DNA of 64,000 bases from Nematopogon swammerdamellus (lineage: Eukaryota > Arthropoda > Insecta > Lepidoptera > Adelidae). The first letter of the stretch is position 1. The number at the start of each line of letters is the position of its first letter. Below, one piece after another: positions 10,437-22,115 of this stretch. Location of the stretch: the NCBI GenBank assembly GCA_946902875.1, contig OX336343.1:9785754-9849753 (forward strand). The letters run 5' to 3'. Under the pieces are notes generated by a model. That model worked only from the letters and a program-made list of their open reading frames with translations, was not told the origin of the DNA and ran no database searches. The position numbers and the translations under genes were made by a program.

Positions 10437-10721
10437 GTGACGTTTATAAACGTGAGTATATTATTGTATAAGCAACTAAAGGACGGTTGGATATTGAGCG
10501 GCTCTGATGAACTCGCTTCCCTCATCCCTCCTGCTGTTCGCATTCGCGAAACCCGCCATACTCTCGCCAAACACCCCTTTGTAGTCGACAGAAGGGTTCT
10601 TCGAACGGCACGATTCTATAAATCGTTCTTGTGTCGCACTGCAAAGGTGTGGAACGGGCTTCCGGGGAATATCTTCCCCAACTCCTACAATCCACGCATC
10701 TTCAAATCATGGGTGAATTAA
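10437..10721 (+). pseudogene. Non-LTR retrotransposon reverse transcriptase C-terminal remnant
   Basis: The recognisable part starts at about 10,500 with GSDELASLIPPAV, then HTLAKHPFVVDRRVLRTARF, YKSFLCRTAKVWNGLPGNIF and NSYNPRIFKSWVN before a stop. This is the hallmark C-terminus of many jockey- and CR1-like retrotransposon polyproteins: a basic His/Phe segment, S-F-L-x-R-T-A-x-x-W-N-x-L-P, then F-x-x-x-Y-N-x-x-x-F-K. The catalytic palm with the YADD-type motif is absent, so it is a 5'-truncated copy. The sequence after the stop (10,722-10,860) ends in an A-rich run and fits a 3' untranslated region. The first 20 or so residues are probably not part of the element. It cannot be active by itself. 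Confidence 0.8.
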
Positions 10722-10862
10722 AATTTAATTTCACCAGCTACTTTACACCGCCTTCAACCCCGGACTGGCACCTTCTCGGGGGTGAAATTGGATGTACCTG
10801 AGGCTCCGACCTCGAGCACAGTCACCCAGTTCGGATGCAATAGAAAAAATAAAATATAAAAC
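10722..10862 (+). mobile_element. Probable 3' untranslated region of the retroelement remnant
   Basis: It follows the stop codon directly, contains CACCGCCTTCAACCCC and CTTCTCGGGGGTGAAATTGG, and runs into ATAGAAAAAATAAAATATAA. The A-rich end fits retrotransposition by target-primed reverse transcription. The boundary is approximate. Confidence 0.5.
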
Positions 10863-11379
10863 TTTAAAACATCACGCTACCGAAAATAGAACCTGGGTAA
10901 TGTGGTCGGACGGAAGTGATCAACGTCGGAAACGTTGAAAACGTAAAACGTACCATAAAGTGCCTCTCTAACGTTATTTAATGCCATTTTTTAAAATAAA
11001 ACATATTGACAGAGGGTGCAATTAAAACACGGCGATGACGGCGCGTTGACATCGGCCTTCATTAAATTATAGTGCTTATTGGCTTAGAGTGTCAGTAAGG
11101 CGACTGTTTTTAATTATTAATGTCAGTTTGTTTGATAAATCGATTCAGTTTCATATTTCTGCCACACTCAATCGACGACGTCTTGGACTTACATTTATCT
11201 CGGTTTCACTTTAATAAAATGTTATTAAATTTTTTATAGTGCATATTTTTATATATTTTTTTATTTCATTTATTTTAGTTACCATTAGTGAGATAAATTG
11301 TGTTTGTTAAAATTCGTTTCTAGCTGTAGACCATGATACCTCACTCCATTTCAGTCAGTCAGCGTGTATGCGTTCACTG
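10863..11379. other. Unassigned AT-rich sequence
   Basis: No coding frame, RNA gene or repeat was recognised in this stretch. Confidence 0.4.
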
Positions 11380-11712
11380 CTAGATATACGCCTCTCCAAT
11401 TTTCCTCCAGTCCTCCCGACCTTCCTGTCCACGGCTGCTAGTGTAGGTCAAGGTTACTCCAACGGTCGTCGTCTCTTTGGCTGACGTGCCCAGCCCACTA
11501 CACTGATGGGTTTTTGAAAAAATATACGTATATTTCCAGTTGGACAATAGGCCGACTGGCTGTCGCCATTTTGAATTTTCTAAAAAATGTATCCGCGTAA
11601 TTGCGACAAACCGAATGACACCAGAACAAAATCGGACCAGTTGTTTAGGCGCTAGAGTGGCCGGAACACACATGCATACATACCTACACACACACACACA
11701 CACACAAACATT
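11380..11712. repeat. Possible interspersed repeat ending in a CA microsatellite
   Basis: GCGCTAGAGTGGCCGGAACA followed by CACATGCATACATACC and an (AC)n run of about 11 units (11,685-11,706) is reminiscent of lepidopteran repeat ends that seed CA/CATA microsatellites. The 107-codon minus-strand frame here starts inside the microsatellite and has no motif I recognise, so I do not call it a gene. Confidence 0.4.
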
Positions 11713-14700
11713 TATTTAGGATTAAAATATTACAGCCGATTCGGGTAAAAACAATATACCTATCGCTTCACATAACGAAAGTCAGAGGTATGCTGTGCCA
11801 GAACAGTGGCACGTGGAGATCTGCTGCCCAACTCCATTTTTTTACATTGAAAATGTCTTTTCGATCGCTTCAGTATAGTGCCTGATTTCCAGTGAGAGTG
11901 CGAATCCGCCCTGGTGTCGTGAGTTTTAAGGGTACGTAATTATTAAGGGTGTCAAATGACGCGTATCGACGAGGGCTAAAAGATTGTAAACAAAATTTTT
12001 TTTTAGAAAATCCCAAAAAAAACACTTAAAATAGCCGTTTTTAGGGGCTTTAAAAAGGAAACTTTTAAACATATTTGATTGTTTGAAAAAAGTGAAAAAT
12101 TTGGGGTTATGATTTTTTTACATTTTCCGTTACGCGAGTTACGAGTCGTCTTTATCTTACAGTGTGAGTAGTTAAATGGTTTTCGTGTATGCTAATTATA
12201 CTATTAATTTAAGAATTTTAATTTAATTTTTTTTATTTTTTAAAATTTTTGTCTATTTTTCAAAATTGACATACATATTTCAGTATGAATAAGCAAGTAA
12301 ATTATAATCAAATGTTTAAATATGAATATATGTTTAGTATTTAGAGGAGTAGAAATAATTATATAGTGAACAGGTGCGCGCTGTTAGAATCTGGAGTGCG
12401 TTCGCTCGTTGAGTTCGTCGCTTCAGCCGCACCAGGATATTTTCACGCTCACAGTTGGCGACACGCTATACGCTTATATTTGAATACGCAGTAAAATTCA
12501 TTTTCAATGTACCCGAAGGTCATGTAATGCATGAGATATCTGTGAATTTGTTTATGTAATCTGGTATGGGTGGCTGAGTCAGAGGGGCCAAAGTACATGC
12601 TTCTACCAGCCAATAACACCTCCGAGACGGTAGGTGCGATATCGGAAACTTCCTTTTGGACTGCTGGATATACTGGACTAGAGGGAACACAGCCGAGGGT
12701 GCTATGCCGCCATCTTACGTCCAGTACGACTACAATAATTTGAGCCTACCACCTAGTAAGGAGCAAGGGAAGGGACCTACAGTTTTACACCGATACCAAA
12801 CGGTGAAGCAGCGGGTGTAGGTAACGTATGCCTCAGAAAAAACTCATTGGTACACGCCGACCGGATTGGAACCTCGGACCTCTCGCAAGAGAAGCCGACG
12901 CCCAGACCACATTCTCATTGCTCAGAACCAGACTCATTGCGATACAGGCGTGATGGTGATGTTATGTTTGTAATACATTGCCTCTTCCAACAATTTTCAG
13001 TGCATCATACTTAGCACCAAGCTTGCGAGTGTGTCCCCCCTCCCTCGACACTGAGGGCGGTATGCAAAAGCGGCCGCGCACCCGAGCCCGACGCAGAGCG
13101 CCGTAGCTGCTATTCCATTTACATGTCCCCCTCGTTACCGGAGAAGACACTTGGACAAAAAATACGGCCTCGGGGAGATTAAGCCACATATCCAGGGTTT
13201 TATGTCCTCGGATATGGGATTTATATGGAGAATATGCATTAAACTCCAGCGGAGTCTAAGGCTGCTTCCGCTAAATGTGTCGGATAGATGAACTGGAAGG
13301 CGTAATATAAGTTTATCATAGACGTAAAATATAGCTTTGCTTTTAAAAACAATATTACATAGGCACTTGAACCTTTCTAATAATACATGTACCTACACCT
13401 GTCATGTCATGGCTCAGGTAGTCAAATAGAACACAACAATAATGAAACGAAATCTATAAGTACATATGCAATACAAAAAGGCGCTCTTGGAAGAAAGGAT
13501 AAAATGTTAAAATTTAAATATAACAACCATATAAATGGGGTGTAAAAAGCCCCTAAAGTTTGTTCGGGGCCAAAAATTTATGTTACCTGTGACGACTTAA
13601 CCTAAAGCATATGATTTTCCAAAACCCTACGAAGTAATAATTCTATAACGCAACCTGAAATGATATTTTATGTTATGCGTAAACGTTATTTAGTTAATAA
13701 GAAAAGTAAACGCTTGAAATCTAAAGACCAATCGTGACTGCAATCGCTCTTTAGATTGAAATTTCAAACTGCCAGACCACAAAGCTATTAAGCAATATTG
13801 CTTTTCATTCTATGATTTAAGAAAATATGGAGCCTTGGGCATTCGAAAAGTTCACAAAGCCATTGTTTTAGGTGTGGTTAAGTCAGTGTTTCCGGAATAC
13901 TTATGCAAACGATTGCATGTTGAAATGCACAATGAGCTCCGTATTGCTAACGCGAGCTTCGGCCGCGAGGAAGCTGTGCACATAAATGAATTCAAAAAGA
14001 TAGACCTGCTAATTGTCATTTTACCACTTCCCCAAAATAATCTTCAAATGCACACCATTTGGGTCGGTACGAATTGTTTTGATGTCTTGTCGATTCAAAT
14101 ATAGTTCGGACTGTGACGTATGTAGATGTACTTTCGCTATACTGCTCCACACGCACAACAAGATTGGGTGCGAAGACGCGTACGCATGTGGAGTAACTAC
14201 GCACTGCACAAGCCGACCAATAGCGGCCTGCGTCACTGTGAAACGCTCTGAAGATCTCTGTAGACAACCGACATTAGTAATTTGGTCTTTGTGTACACAA
14301 TTTATAATGACTTATCACCTTATCGACGAGAGCATGTCTCTTCTATCCTTTTGAGTTCTTTGATGTGGATGCAACCGCTAAGAAACGAAGTATCGCTTCA
14401 CTCTATCTAGAATGTAGTTACTTCTATGGAACGGCCAGCCACGACAAAGTCTCCAGCACTCTTCACGCAAATGAACCAACATGCATCCCCCGTTTCGAGT
14501 TATGAGAGCATTTAGTTAGTATTTAACTTTGAAAGTGATGGCCGTGGAATAGTAATGGCTTATTTATCATCATAGTGTTTATATTTATGTGTGTTTGTAG
14601 ATTTTTTAAGTATGTCTTCAATGTAGACGTTCTCCGTCGAAATGAATACACAGACGGGTCTCCAACTCGTTGAAGAGTTGAAATGAAACTGCAAAAATGA

Positions 14701-14783
14701 CAAAAAAATTTTACAATATGTAAATTTCGGTCCCATCTGTTTACTATGTCTGTTTTATTTGAAGGTGACTGTAGTATATATAT
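11713..14783. other. Unassigned sequence, no supported gene
   Basis: About 3 kb without a recognised feature. It includes A/T homopolymer runs (11,990-12,260), a GC-richer region at 12,550-13,260, and frames of 75 to 113 codons at 12,962-13,189, 13,835-14,104 and 14,013-14,354. These overlap on both strands and show no domain I know. A B-box-like GGTTCCAATCCGG can be read on the minus strand near 12,865, but no tRNA fold follows. Confidence 0.4.
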
Positions 14784-14818
14784 GACTAAAGTAAGACATA
14801 AAACGGCTTACTTTAGTC
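14784..14818. other. Perfect 12-bp stem hairpin
   Basis: GACTAAAGTAAG (14,784-14,795) and CTTACTTTAGTC (14,807-14,818) are exact reverse complements around an 11-nt loop. It may be the tip of a decayed MITE or an RNA hairpin; there is no T run suggesting a terminator. Confidence 0.9.
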
Positions 14819-15534
14819 AAATTCTTCGCATTTGTCGTACATACGAAATCATTAGGGATAAAGATGCGAATCTGGATATGTAATATTATTTATTACTGTG
14901 TAGCTCGTTTAAAAAACAATGTGAAAAAGTCTTAACTACCTGACTCTGTTTAAGTTTCCCGACAATATGTCTATTAGATCATTATATTTGTCAAAATTTT
15001 AAGTCAGCTAGATCTTGAATTAAATTTCTTGTTTGTTTTTTTCTGTATTTTTTGTGTTTTCAGTATTTATTAGTAGTAGCTCTGGCTTTATACTAGAATA
15101 TTTATAGTCAATTTTAGTTACAGATTCCAACATGTTTTATACTTACTTAAAATTTGGATAGTTGAATGCTCTTGGAATGTCTTGAAAAATTCGTGTGTCG
15201 TGTCAACTTCCTGTCTTACCTAAAATAAATAAATAAAATGTTTGTAACAAGGTAAGATGTGTGAAATGTATGAGAATGCCGTTTGTGGATATTATTTACA
15301 TGGACTTTCCTATAACGTTTGGCTCGAGTATGGAAACGTTTGAGTATTGAGAACATTAGGTATGTAAGATTTCAGTTAGGTCGTTATGCAACTACTGTCC
15401 AAGCTGCGTCGGCGCACCTCATTAGGCGGATGAGATTTATTCACTATCAGGAGATTTATTAATGGAGAAATGATGAGCCGCGAATGTCAACGTTTGTGTC
15501 TGTTGTATCTGTAAACGCTTGTCGTTTTTATAGT
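14819..15534. other. Unassigned AT-rich sequence
   Basis: No coding frame, RNA gene or repeat was recognised. Confidence 0.4.
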
Positions 15535-15915
15535 AAACTAGCCCTTTGCTTTGCCCGCGGCTTCGCTCGCGGTATACTCGGTTTAAACGCAAATATAATA
15601 AACGATCGTTTCTCTTATATTCTCTCTCTCTCCCTCCCTCCCTCCCTCGCCTCTTCCGCACCCACCGCTCCCATCCGTCCTTCTCTACCCTCTCCATTCG
15701 GCACTACCATTCGACACTAAATTCCGTTCATACTATACTTTCTTGATGGTGCTCAGCCCTATTGCTATTTACCGTGACGGTATGTAGCCTATAGTGAGCC
15801 TCAAGATCTACTCTTTATGCAAACCGCATCAAAATCTGTTCAGTGGTTCCGGAGGTTACCTCAAACATACGCACAGATAGACAGACGTTCCCTTTTATAA
15901 GAAGAAGAGAAGAGT
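15535..15915 (+). mobile_element. Lepidopteran RTE-like or SINE-type repeat
   Basis: The start (TAGCCCTTTGCTTTGCCCGC, then GGCTTCGCTCGCGG) and the end (ATCAAAATCTGTTCAGTGGT, then ACATACGCACAGATAGACAG) are the two bounding phrases of a repeat class I recognise as abundant in Lepidoptera. Between them lies a pyrimidine microsatellite (about 15,622-15,650: CTCTCTCTC then CCCTCCCTCC). No long ORF belongs to it. The overlapping frames of 66 to 86 codons derive from this low-complexity tract. Confidence 0.6.
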
Positions 15916-16178
15916 AGAGAAGATAGAGACTATTTTAATAGGTACCTACATATTATTTCATAAGCAAAAATAAGTTATCAATCGAATATAGAGAACCAAT
16001 CTAAGAGAACATAGTGCTCATGATGAGCAGAGTGCTAACGATGCGATGAGCACAGTTTGTCTTAAAATACCGCGCCATATAACTCCACAACCACCTTGAG
16101 TAAAGTAGTTATGTAATCACAATACATAGTTTGATTGATTCACATTTAAGTAACATACACACAGATGCTAGATATCCC
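15916..16178. other. Unassigned sequence
   Basis: This short stretch between two interspersed repeats shows nothing recognisable. Confidence 0.4.
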
Positions 16179-16537
16179 ATTTTTACCGGCCCAGCGCGAG
16201 TCGGATGTTCGCGCACCGAGGGTTCCGTACCGCCACGTAATTGGCCGGTTTTATTATTTGTTGTTTTACTCTACAAAATACGCTTGTATGTATTACAGTT
16301 ATTACGATTGAGCAAAAACAAGAAACTTTGAAAAAAAAACACGTTTCTTGTATAGGGACCGTCCCTTAAATTTTTACTTTTTGTTTTTTATTTTTTATTA
16401 TTTGTTAGTAACTATATTCGCCATTATAAAACATATTATGTGAACATTTCAACCGACTACCTATTACTATTAAAAAGATACAGTCCTTTAAAGGTTAGAC
16501 AGACGGACGGACAGCGTAGGCTTAGTAACCCTAAAAC
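16179..16537 (-). mobile_element. AGGGTTCCG-type repeat, reversed copy
   Basis: In plus orientation it starts ACCGGCCCAGCGCGAGTCGG and GCACCGAGGGTTCCGTAC, and ends GACAGACGGACGGACAGCG then TAGGCTTAGTAACCCTAAAA. The reverse complement therefore has the same order as the copy at 4,165: start, TACTAAGCC, CTGTCCGTCCGTCTG, TTGAAATGTTCACA, and a tail of CGGAACCCTCGGTGCGCG with a GGCCGGT end. The middle is shortened or rearranged relative to the other copy. Confidence 0.65.
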
Positions 16538-17189
16538 AAGCGTGGTATTTGCAGCGTGAAAGATAATTTTATTATTATAATATGCGTAATTCTGTGCCAT
16601 ATCATAAGGCGCAGAGGCGAACGATGAGTCATTAAAGAAACTACTAAATGCTGGCAGTTCCTTGCGTAGATATCTATTACCCAAGTAAGTAATAGGCCCG
16701 TAGTTTAGACCTGTAGATATGGAACGATAAGGAGCCAGTCAGTTTCTATTAAGCTATCATTCAGTAGGAACTGCAGTAACTGGATCTCGGGGTGCGACGC
16801 GACGGACCAAATTCACGGAGTGTCTGTCATACCGGAGGCGCGTTCATATCGACCTACTTACTATTTCTATCTCTACTACGAGTAACCATTCAGATAGAGT
16901 CTGTCTGCTCGTCACTACTGAACGCGTTATACTAAGTGGCGTATACTTACTTGGTCACCTGCGATTTTGTTTAGTGGTATTGATCTTGCATCATAAAGAT
17001 TTCTTAAAGCGATGGACAAAATCTACGTGGCTCATCCTGACTTTCCAAATACTGTTTGAATGCGTAATTCACTCGTCAAGTCATCTTACCATATCAGTCC
17101 AAATGAGAACTACCTATCTACAATCCATACTCCATATGAATGAAGTAGGATTTAAGAGCATCAGGAAAGAATGTTCTTCTCTTCCAAAT
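16538..17189. other. Unassigned sequence
   Basis: No recognisable gene or repeat. A 73-codon frame at 16,974-17,195 has no known motif. Confidence 0.4.
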
Positions 17190-17941
17190 ATTTAAATCGA
17201 TAGATAGGGCAAAGCGCTCAAGAGTTCGTCACCGATTAGACACCACAACGGCGCGGTGTGTGTGACTTCTGTACAGTACAGTAGTCACCAAGAATCGCAT
17301 CAAACGCTGCCTCATTTAAAAAAAATGCTTATGCCGGCTGTACACACTCGGCGAGAGGCTCTCGCCGAGTGTCTCGGGCGAGAGGCTCTCGGCGAAGGCG
17401 CACCATGTACACACTCGGTGTTATCAGTTGAACTGCAGATACCCGCCACGATGCACCTAGAAACTGCTGCTGCATTTTGTCCTTTTGCTGCTAGTTATTA
17501 TAATTATTTAGCTGTATATCATAAAAAAAATATTACCAAGCCGTGGCGAAGAAGAAGATGGTGGATGGTTACCATGGAAACGCGTCGTCACTCAAACACA
17601 GTTAACAGCCAACTAAACGTACGAGTGTGTACATGCTCGCTCTCGTTTTCCTCGCGAGACATCACGAGACTCTTTGACTCAGGACAAAAAAACCGACACA
17701 CGACCGAGAGGTAGCGAGGCGAGACGAGAGAGGGTGAGACGAGACGAGAGCACCATGTACACACTCGCTCTCGGCCTGCCTCGGGATGTCTCGCCGAGTG
17801 TGTACAGCCGGCATTACGCTCTGCACTCGCGCATCGTGTGTGCCGCTGCGTCTGATGCGAAGTAGCCGCATGCGGCCCTTTCATTGGTGACATTATCTGT
17901 AGTGCGCCACGTTAGACTACGCCCTATCTATCGATTTAAAT
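17190..17941. mobile_element. Fold-back MITE-like element, interrupted
   Basis: The outer ends (17,190-17,210 and 17,921-17,941) are a perfect 21-bp inverted repeat whose core is TTTAAATCGATAGATAGGGC. The symmetry continues inward in patches: GTCACCAA near 17,284 against TTGGTGAC near 17,885, and TCGCATCA..ACGC..GC at about 17,294-17,310 against its complement at about 17,842-17,860. Once the inner element (17,332-17,813) is removed, the outer one would be about 270 bp and nearly a full fold-back. Superfamily is not assigned; a target-site duplication is not obvious. Confidence 0.75.
17332..17813. mobile_element. PIF/Harbinger-like MITE, 482 bp
   Basis: The terminal inverted repeats are perfect over 25 bp: 17,332-17,356 starts TGCCGGCTGTACACACTCGG and 17,789-17,813 is its exact reverse complement. 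Both sides are flanked by TTA (17,329-17,331 and 17,814-17,816), the 3-bp target duplication known for PIF/Harbinger elements. The phrase CACCATGTACACACTCG occurs internally at about 17,401 and 17,752. No transposase frame is present; the 152-codon and 101-codon frames that cross it carry no DDE motif and overlap on opposite strands. Perfect ends and intact target duplication suggest a fairly recent insertion. Confidence 0.85.
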
Positions 17942-18657
17942 CTTTGTTTTCTGTTTTGCAAATATTCGATCATTTTGGATTGACTTTGACCTGCCACTCT
18001 CCAGGGCAGAATCTATTTAATGACCAAGGAATTAAATCTAAACGGACCTGCATCTCAGCGACTAAACACGAGCCATAGACAAGCAGACGAGATCGGCGGC
18101 GCCTGGACAAGCGACAAGCGCGGTGCGGTACGCGGGACATTTACTGCTACCGAACATATTTATGTCATTCATAAACGCTGGAGTCTCCGGTGCACCTTTA
18201 CGAGCATGCGCTGATTCATTCAGCCCTCCTGTGCTCAGAATTTGAAAACAGGATCCAATAGGCTATGCAACAGACTACGTGGTAAACATATCCGAATAAT
18301 GTTTTCTTTGTCCACCTTTCAAATAGCCCGACCTAGAGAGTTTGTTCTATGAAAAGTACAACCGGTGTGAAGTTAGCAGCCAAAGTTAGCAGCCAAAAGA
18401 GGGTAATACAAAAAGTTTCAGCTTGTCACAAAATGTGCGCAGACATGTAACCTACGAATAAAGAGAACACTGTAAATGGAATATTTCATATACAACACTA
18501 TTCCGAAAAGGATATAACAAAATATCAGATGAAACATTGAAAATCAAAATACAGGTGAGATAACATTTCTGTTTAAGTCAATATAAAATGTAATTCAACA
18601 CGTAATTAAAATCAAATAAAAAAAAAGATCTCACCGACAAGATTGTAAATTTATAAG
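17942..18657. other. Unassigned sequence flanking the satellite
   Basis: No recognisable gene. The DNA becomes increasingly AT-rich towards the satellite. I could not align it to the 170-bp monomer before about 18,658. Confidence 0.45.
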
Positions 18658-18860
18658 AAGGATGTTTGAATTTTAAAATTAAATATAGTTTTTAGGTGTT
18701 AAAAATTAAAAATGTATAACGACCAAACTAAGGTTTTTGTCTATCAATGCTATATGGGCGAAAATGAGGCAATGATACGTGTTCTCACTGCAAAAAAGGT
18801 ACTTCGTAAAAAGGTACCCGTAGTTAGGGGATTAGACGTTTAAATTTTAAAAATACATTA
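18658..18860 (+). repeat. Degenerate edge monomer of the satellite
   Basis: From about 18,690 the sequence aligns with the monomer but is heavily diverged (GTATAACGACCAAACTAAGG against TTATAACGGCCAAACGAGGC). It carries an internal duplication in which AAAAAGGTAC appears twice (18,793-18,815). By GTTAGGGGATTAGAC it rejoins the consensus. Weak similarity may begin as early as 18,658. Decayed edge monomers are expected where unequal exchange no longer homogenises the array. Confidence 0.8.
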
Positions 18861-21414
18861 TTTCAATACTCAGCTAAGTATTAGAAACTGAAAAAATTAT
18901 AACGGCCAAACGAGGCTTTGTGTCCACCAAGGCTATACGACAGAAAATCAGGCCACGACACGTATTGTTACAGCAAAAAGGTAAACTCCGTAATTAGGGG
19001 ATTAGACCTTTAAATTTAAAAAAAAAATTATTTCAATACTCAGCTAAGTATTAGACACTGAAAAAATTATAACGGCCAAACGAGGCTTTGTGTCCACCAA
19101 GGCTATATGAAAGAAAATGAAGCAATGACACATGTTGTTACAGCAAAAAAGTGAACTCCGTAATTAGGGGATTAGACCTTTAAATTTTAAAAATAAATTA
19201 TTTCAATACTCAGCTAAGTGTTAGAAACTGAAAAAATTATAACAGCCAAACGAGACTTTGTGTCCACCAAGGCTATACAAAAAAAAATCAAGCAATGACA
19301 CATGTTGTTACAGCATAAAAGTGAACTTCGTAATTAGGGGATTAGACCTTTAAATTTTAAAAATAAATTATTTCAATACTCAGCTAAGTATTAGAAACTG
19401 AAAAAATTATAACGGCCAAACGAGGCTTTGTGCTCACCAAGGCTGTATGCCAGAAAATCACGCAATGACACATGTTGTTACAGCAAAAAAGTGAACTTCG
19501 TAATTAGGGGATGAGACATTTAAATTTTAAAAATAATTTATTTCCATACTCAGCTAAGTATTAGAAACTGAAAAAATTATAACGGCCAAATGAGAGTTTG
19601 TGTCCACCAAGGCTATATGAAAGAAAATCAACCAATGACACATGTTGTTACAGCAAAAAAGTGAACTCCGTAATTAGGGGATTAGACCTTTAAAATTTAA
19701 AAATAAATTATTTCAATACTCAGCTAAGTATTAGAAACTGAAAAAATTATAACGGCGAAACGAGGCTTTGTGTCCACCAAGGCTATATGCCAGAAAATCA
19801 CGCAATGACACATGTTGTTACAGCAAAAAAGTGAACTCCGTAATTAGGGGATTAGACCTTTAAAATTTAAAAATAAAGTATTTCAATACTCGGCTAAGTA
19901 TTAGAAACTGAAAAAATTATAACGGCCAAACGAGGCTTTGTGTCCACCAAGGTTATATGCCAGAAAATCACGCAATGACACATGTTGTTACAGCAAAAAG
20001 GTCAACTCCGTAATTAGGGGATTAGACCTTTAAATTTAAAAAATAAATTATTTCAATACTCAGCTAAGCATTAGAAACTGAAAAAATTATAACGGCGAAA
20101 CGAGGCTTTGTGTCCACCAAGGCTATATGAAAGAAAATGAAGCAATGACACATGTTGTTACAGCAAAAAAGTGAACTCCGTAATTAGGGGAGAAGACCTT
20201 TAAAATTTAAAAATAAAGTATTTCAATGCTCAGCTAAGTATTAGAAACTAAAAAAATTATAACGGCCAAACGAGGCTTTGTGTCCACCAAGGCTATACGA
20301 CAGAAAATCAGGCCATGACACGTATTGTTACAGCAAAAAGGTCAACTCCGTAATTAGGGGCGTAGACCTTTAAATTTAAAAAAAAAATTATTTCAATACT
20401 CAGCTAAGTATTAGACACTGAAAAAATTATAACGGCCAAACGAGGCTTTGTGTCCACCAAGGCTATATGAAAGAAAATGAAGCAATGACACATGTTGTTA
20501 CAGCAAAAAAGTGAACTCCGTAATTAGGGGATTAGACCTTTAAATTTTAAAAATAAATTATTTCAATACTCAGCTAAGTATTAGAAACTGAAAAAATTAT
20601 AACGGCCAAACGAGGCTTTGTGCTCACCAAGGCTGTAAGCCAGAAAATCACGCAATGACACATGTTGTTACAGCAAAAAAGTGAACTTCGTAATTAGGGG
20701 ATTAGACATTTAAATTTTAAAAATAATTTATTTCCATACTCAGCTAAGTATTAGAAACTGAAAAAATTATAACGGCCAAATGAGAGTTTGTGTCCACCAA
20801 GGCTATATGAAGGAAAATCAACCAATGACACATGTTGTTACAGCAAAAAAGTGAACTCCGTAATTAGGGGATTAGACCTTTAAAATTTAAAAATAAAGTA
20901 TTTCAATGCTCAGCTAAGTATTAGAAACTAAAAAAATTATAACGGCCAAACGAGGCTTTGTGTCTACCAAGGCTATACGACAGAAAATCAGGCCATGACA
21001 CGTATTGTTACAGCAAAAAGGTCAACTCCGTAATTAGGGGATTAGACCTTTAAATTTAAAAAATAAATTATTTCAATACTCAGCTAAGTATTAGAAACTG
21101 AAAAAATTATAACGGCCAAACGAGGCTTTGTGTCCACCAAGGCTATATGAAAGAAAATGACGCAATGACACATATTGTTACAGCAAAAAAGTGAACTCCG
21201 TAATTAGGGGATTAGACCTTTAATTTTTAAAAATAAATTATTTCAATACTCAGCTAAGTGTTAGAAACTGAAAAAATTATAACGGCCAAACGAGGCTTTG
21301 CGTCCACCAAAACTATACGTAAGAAAATCACGTAATGGCACATGTTGTCACATCATAAAAGTGAACTTCGTAGTAAGGGGATTAGACCTTTAAATTTTAA
21401 AAATAAATTACTTA

Positions 21415-21432
21415 AATACTCAGCTGAGTATT
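21415..21432. other. 18-bp dyad in the satellite monomer (perfect C/G form)
   Basis: AATACTCAGCTGAGTATT is a perfect palindrome. The common monomer has AATACTCAGCTAAGTATT, which is one base pair away from symmetry. The other perfect form, AATACTTAGCTAAGTATT, is at 36,876-36,893. The C/G form also occurs near 26,681, 32,626 and, in the right arm, near 46,317. It may be a site for a dimeric protein or a cruciform point. Confidence 0.9.
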
Positions 21433-22115
21433 AGAAACTGAAAAAATTATAACGGCCAAACGAGGCTTTGTGTCCACCAAGGCTATATGAAAGAAAATGA
21501 AGCAATGACACATGTTGTTACAGCAAAAAAGTGAACTCCGTAATTAGGGGATTAGACCTTTAAATTTTAAAAATAAATTATTTCAATACTCAGCTAAGTG
21601 TTAGAAACTGAAAAAATTATAACAGCCAAACGAGACTTTGTGTCCACCAAGGCTATATGAAAAAAAATCAAGCAAAGACACATGTTGTTACAGCATAAAA
21701 GTGAACTTCATAATTAGGGGATTAGACCTTTAAATTTAAAAAATAAATTATTTCAATACTCAGCTAAGTATTAGAAACTGAAAAAATTATAACGGCCAAA
21801 TGAGAGTTTGTGTCCACCAAGGCTATATGAAAGAAAATCAACCAATGACACATGTTGTTACAGCAAAAAAGTGAACTCCGTAATTAGGGGATTAGACCTT
21901 TAAAATTTAAAAATAAATTATTTCAATACTCAGCTAAGTATTAGAAACTGAAAAAATTATAACGGCCAAACGAGGCTTTGTGTCCACCAAGGCTATACGA
22001 CAGAAAATCAGGCCACGACACGTATTGTTACAGCAAAATGGTAAACTCCGTAATTAGGGGATTAGACCTTTAAATTAAAAAAAAAATTATTTCAATACTC
22101 AGCTAAGTATTAGAC

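Noticed and set aside
11380..11703. 107-codon minus-strand frame beginning MCVCVCRYVCMCV
   Set aside because: Its start is a translation of the CA microsatellite; the rest has no known domain.
12850..12910. Second tRNA-like sequence on the minus strand
   Set aside because: A B-box-like GGTTCCAATCCGG is present, but no acceptor or anticodon arm could be folded.
13835..14354. Possible small genes of 89 and 113 codons
   Set aside because: Overlapping frames on both strands, no recognisable motif, no splice context I could support.
17256..17893. Frames of 152 and 101 codons on opposite strands
   Set aside because: Both cross the ends of the nested MITE, overlap each other, and show no transposase or other domain.
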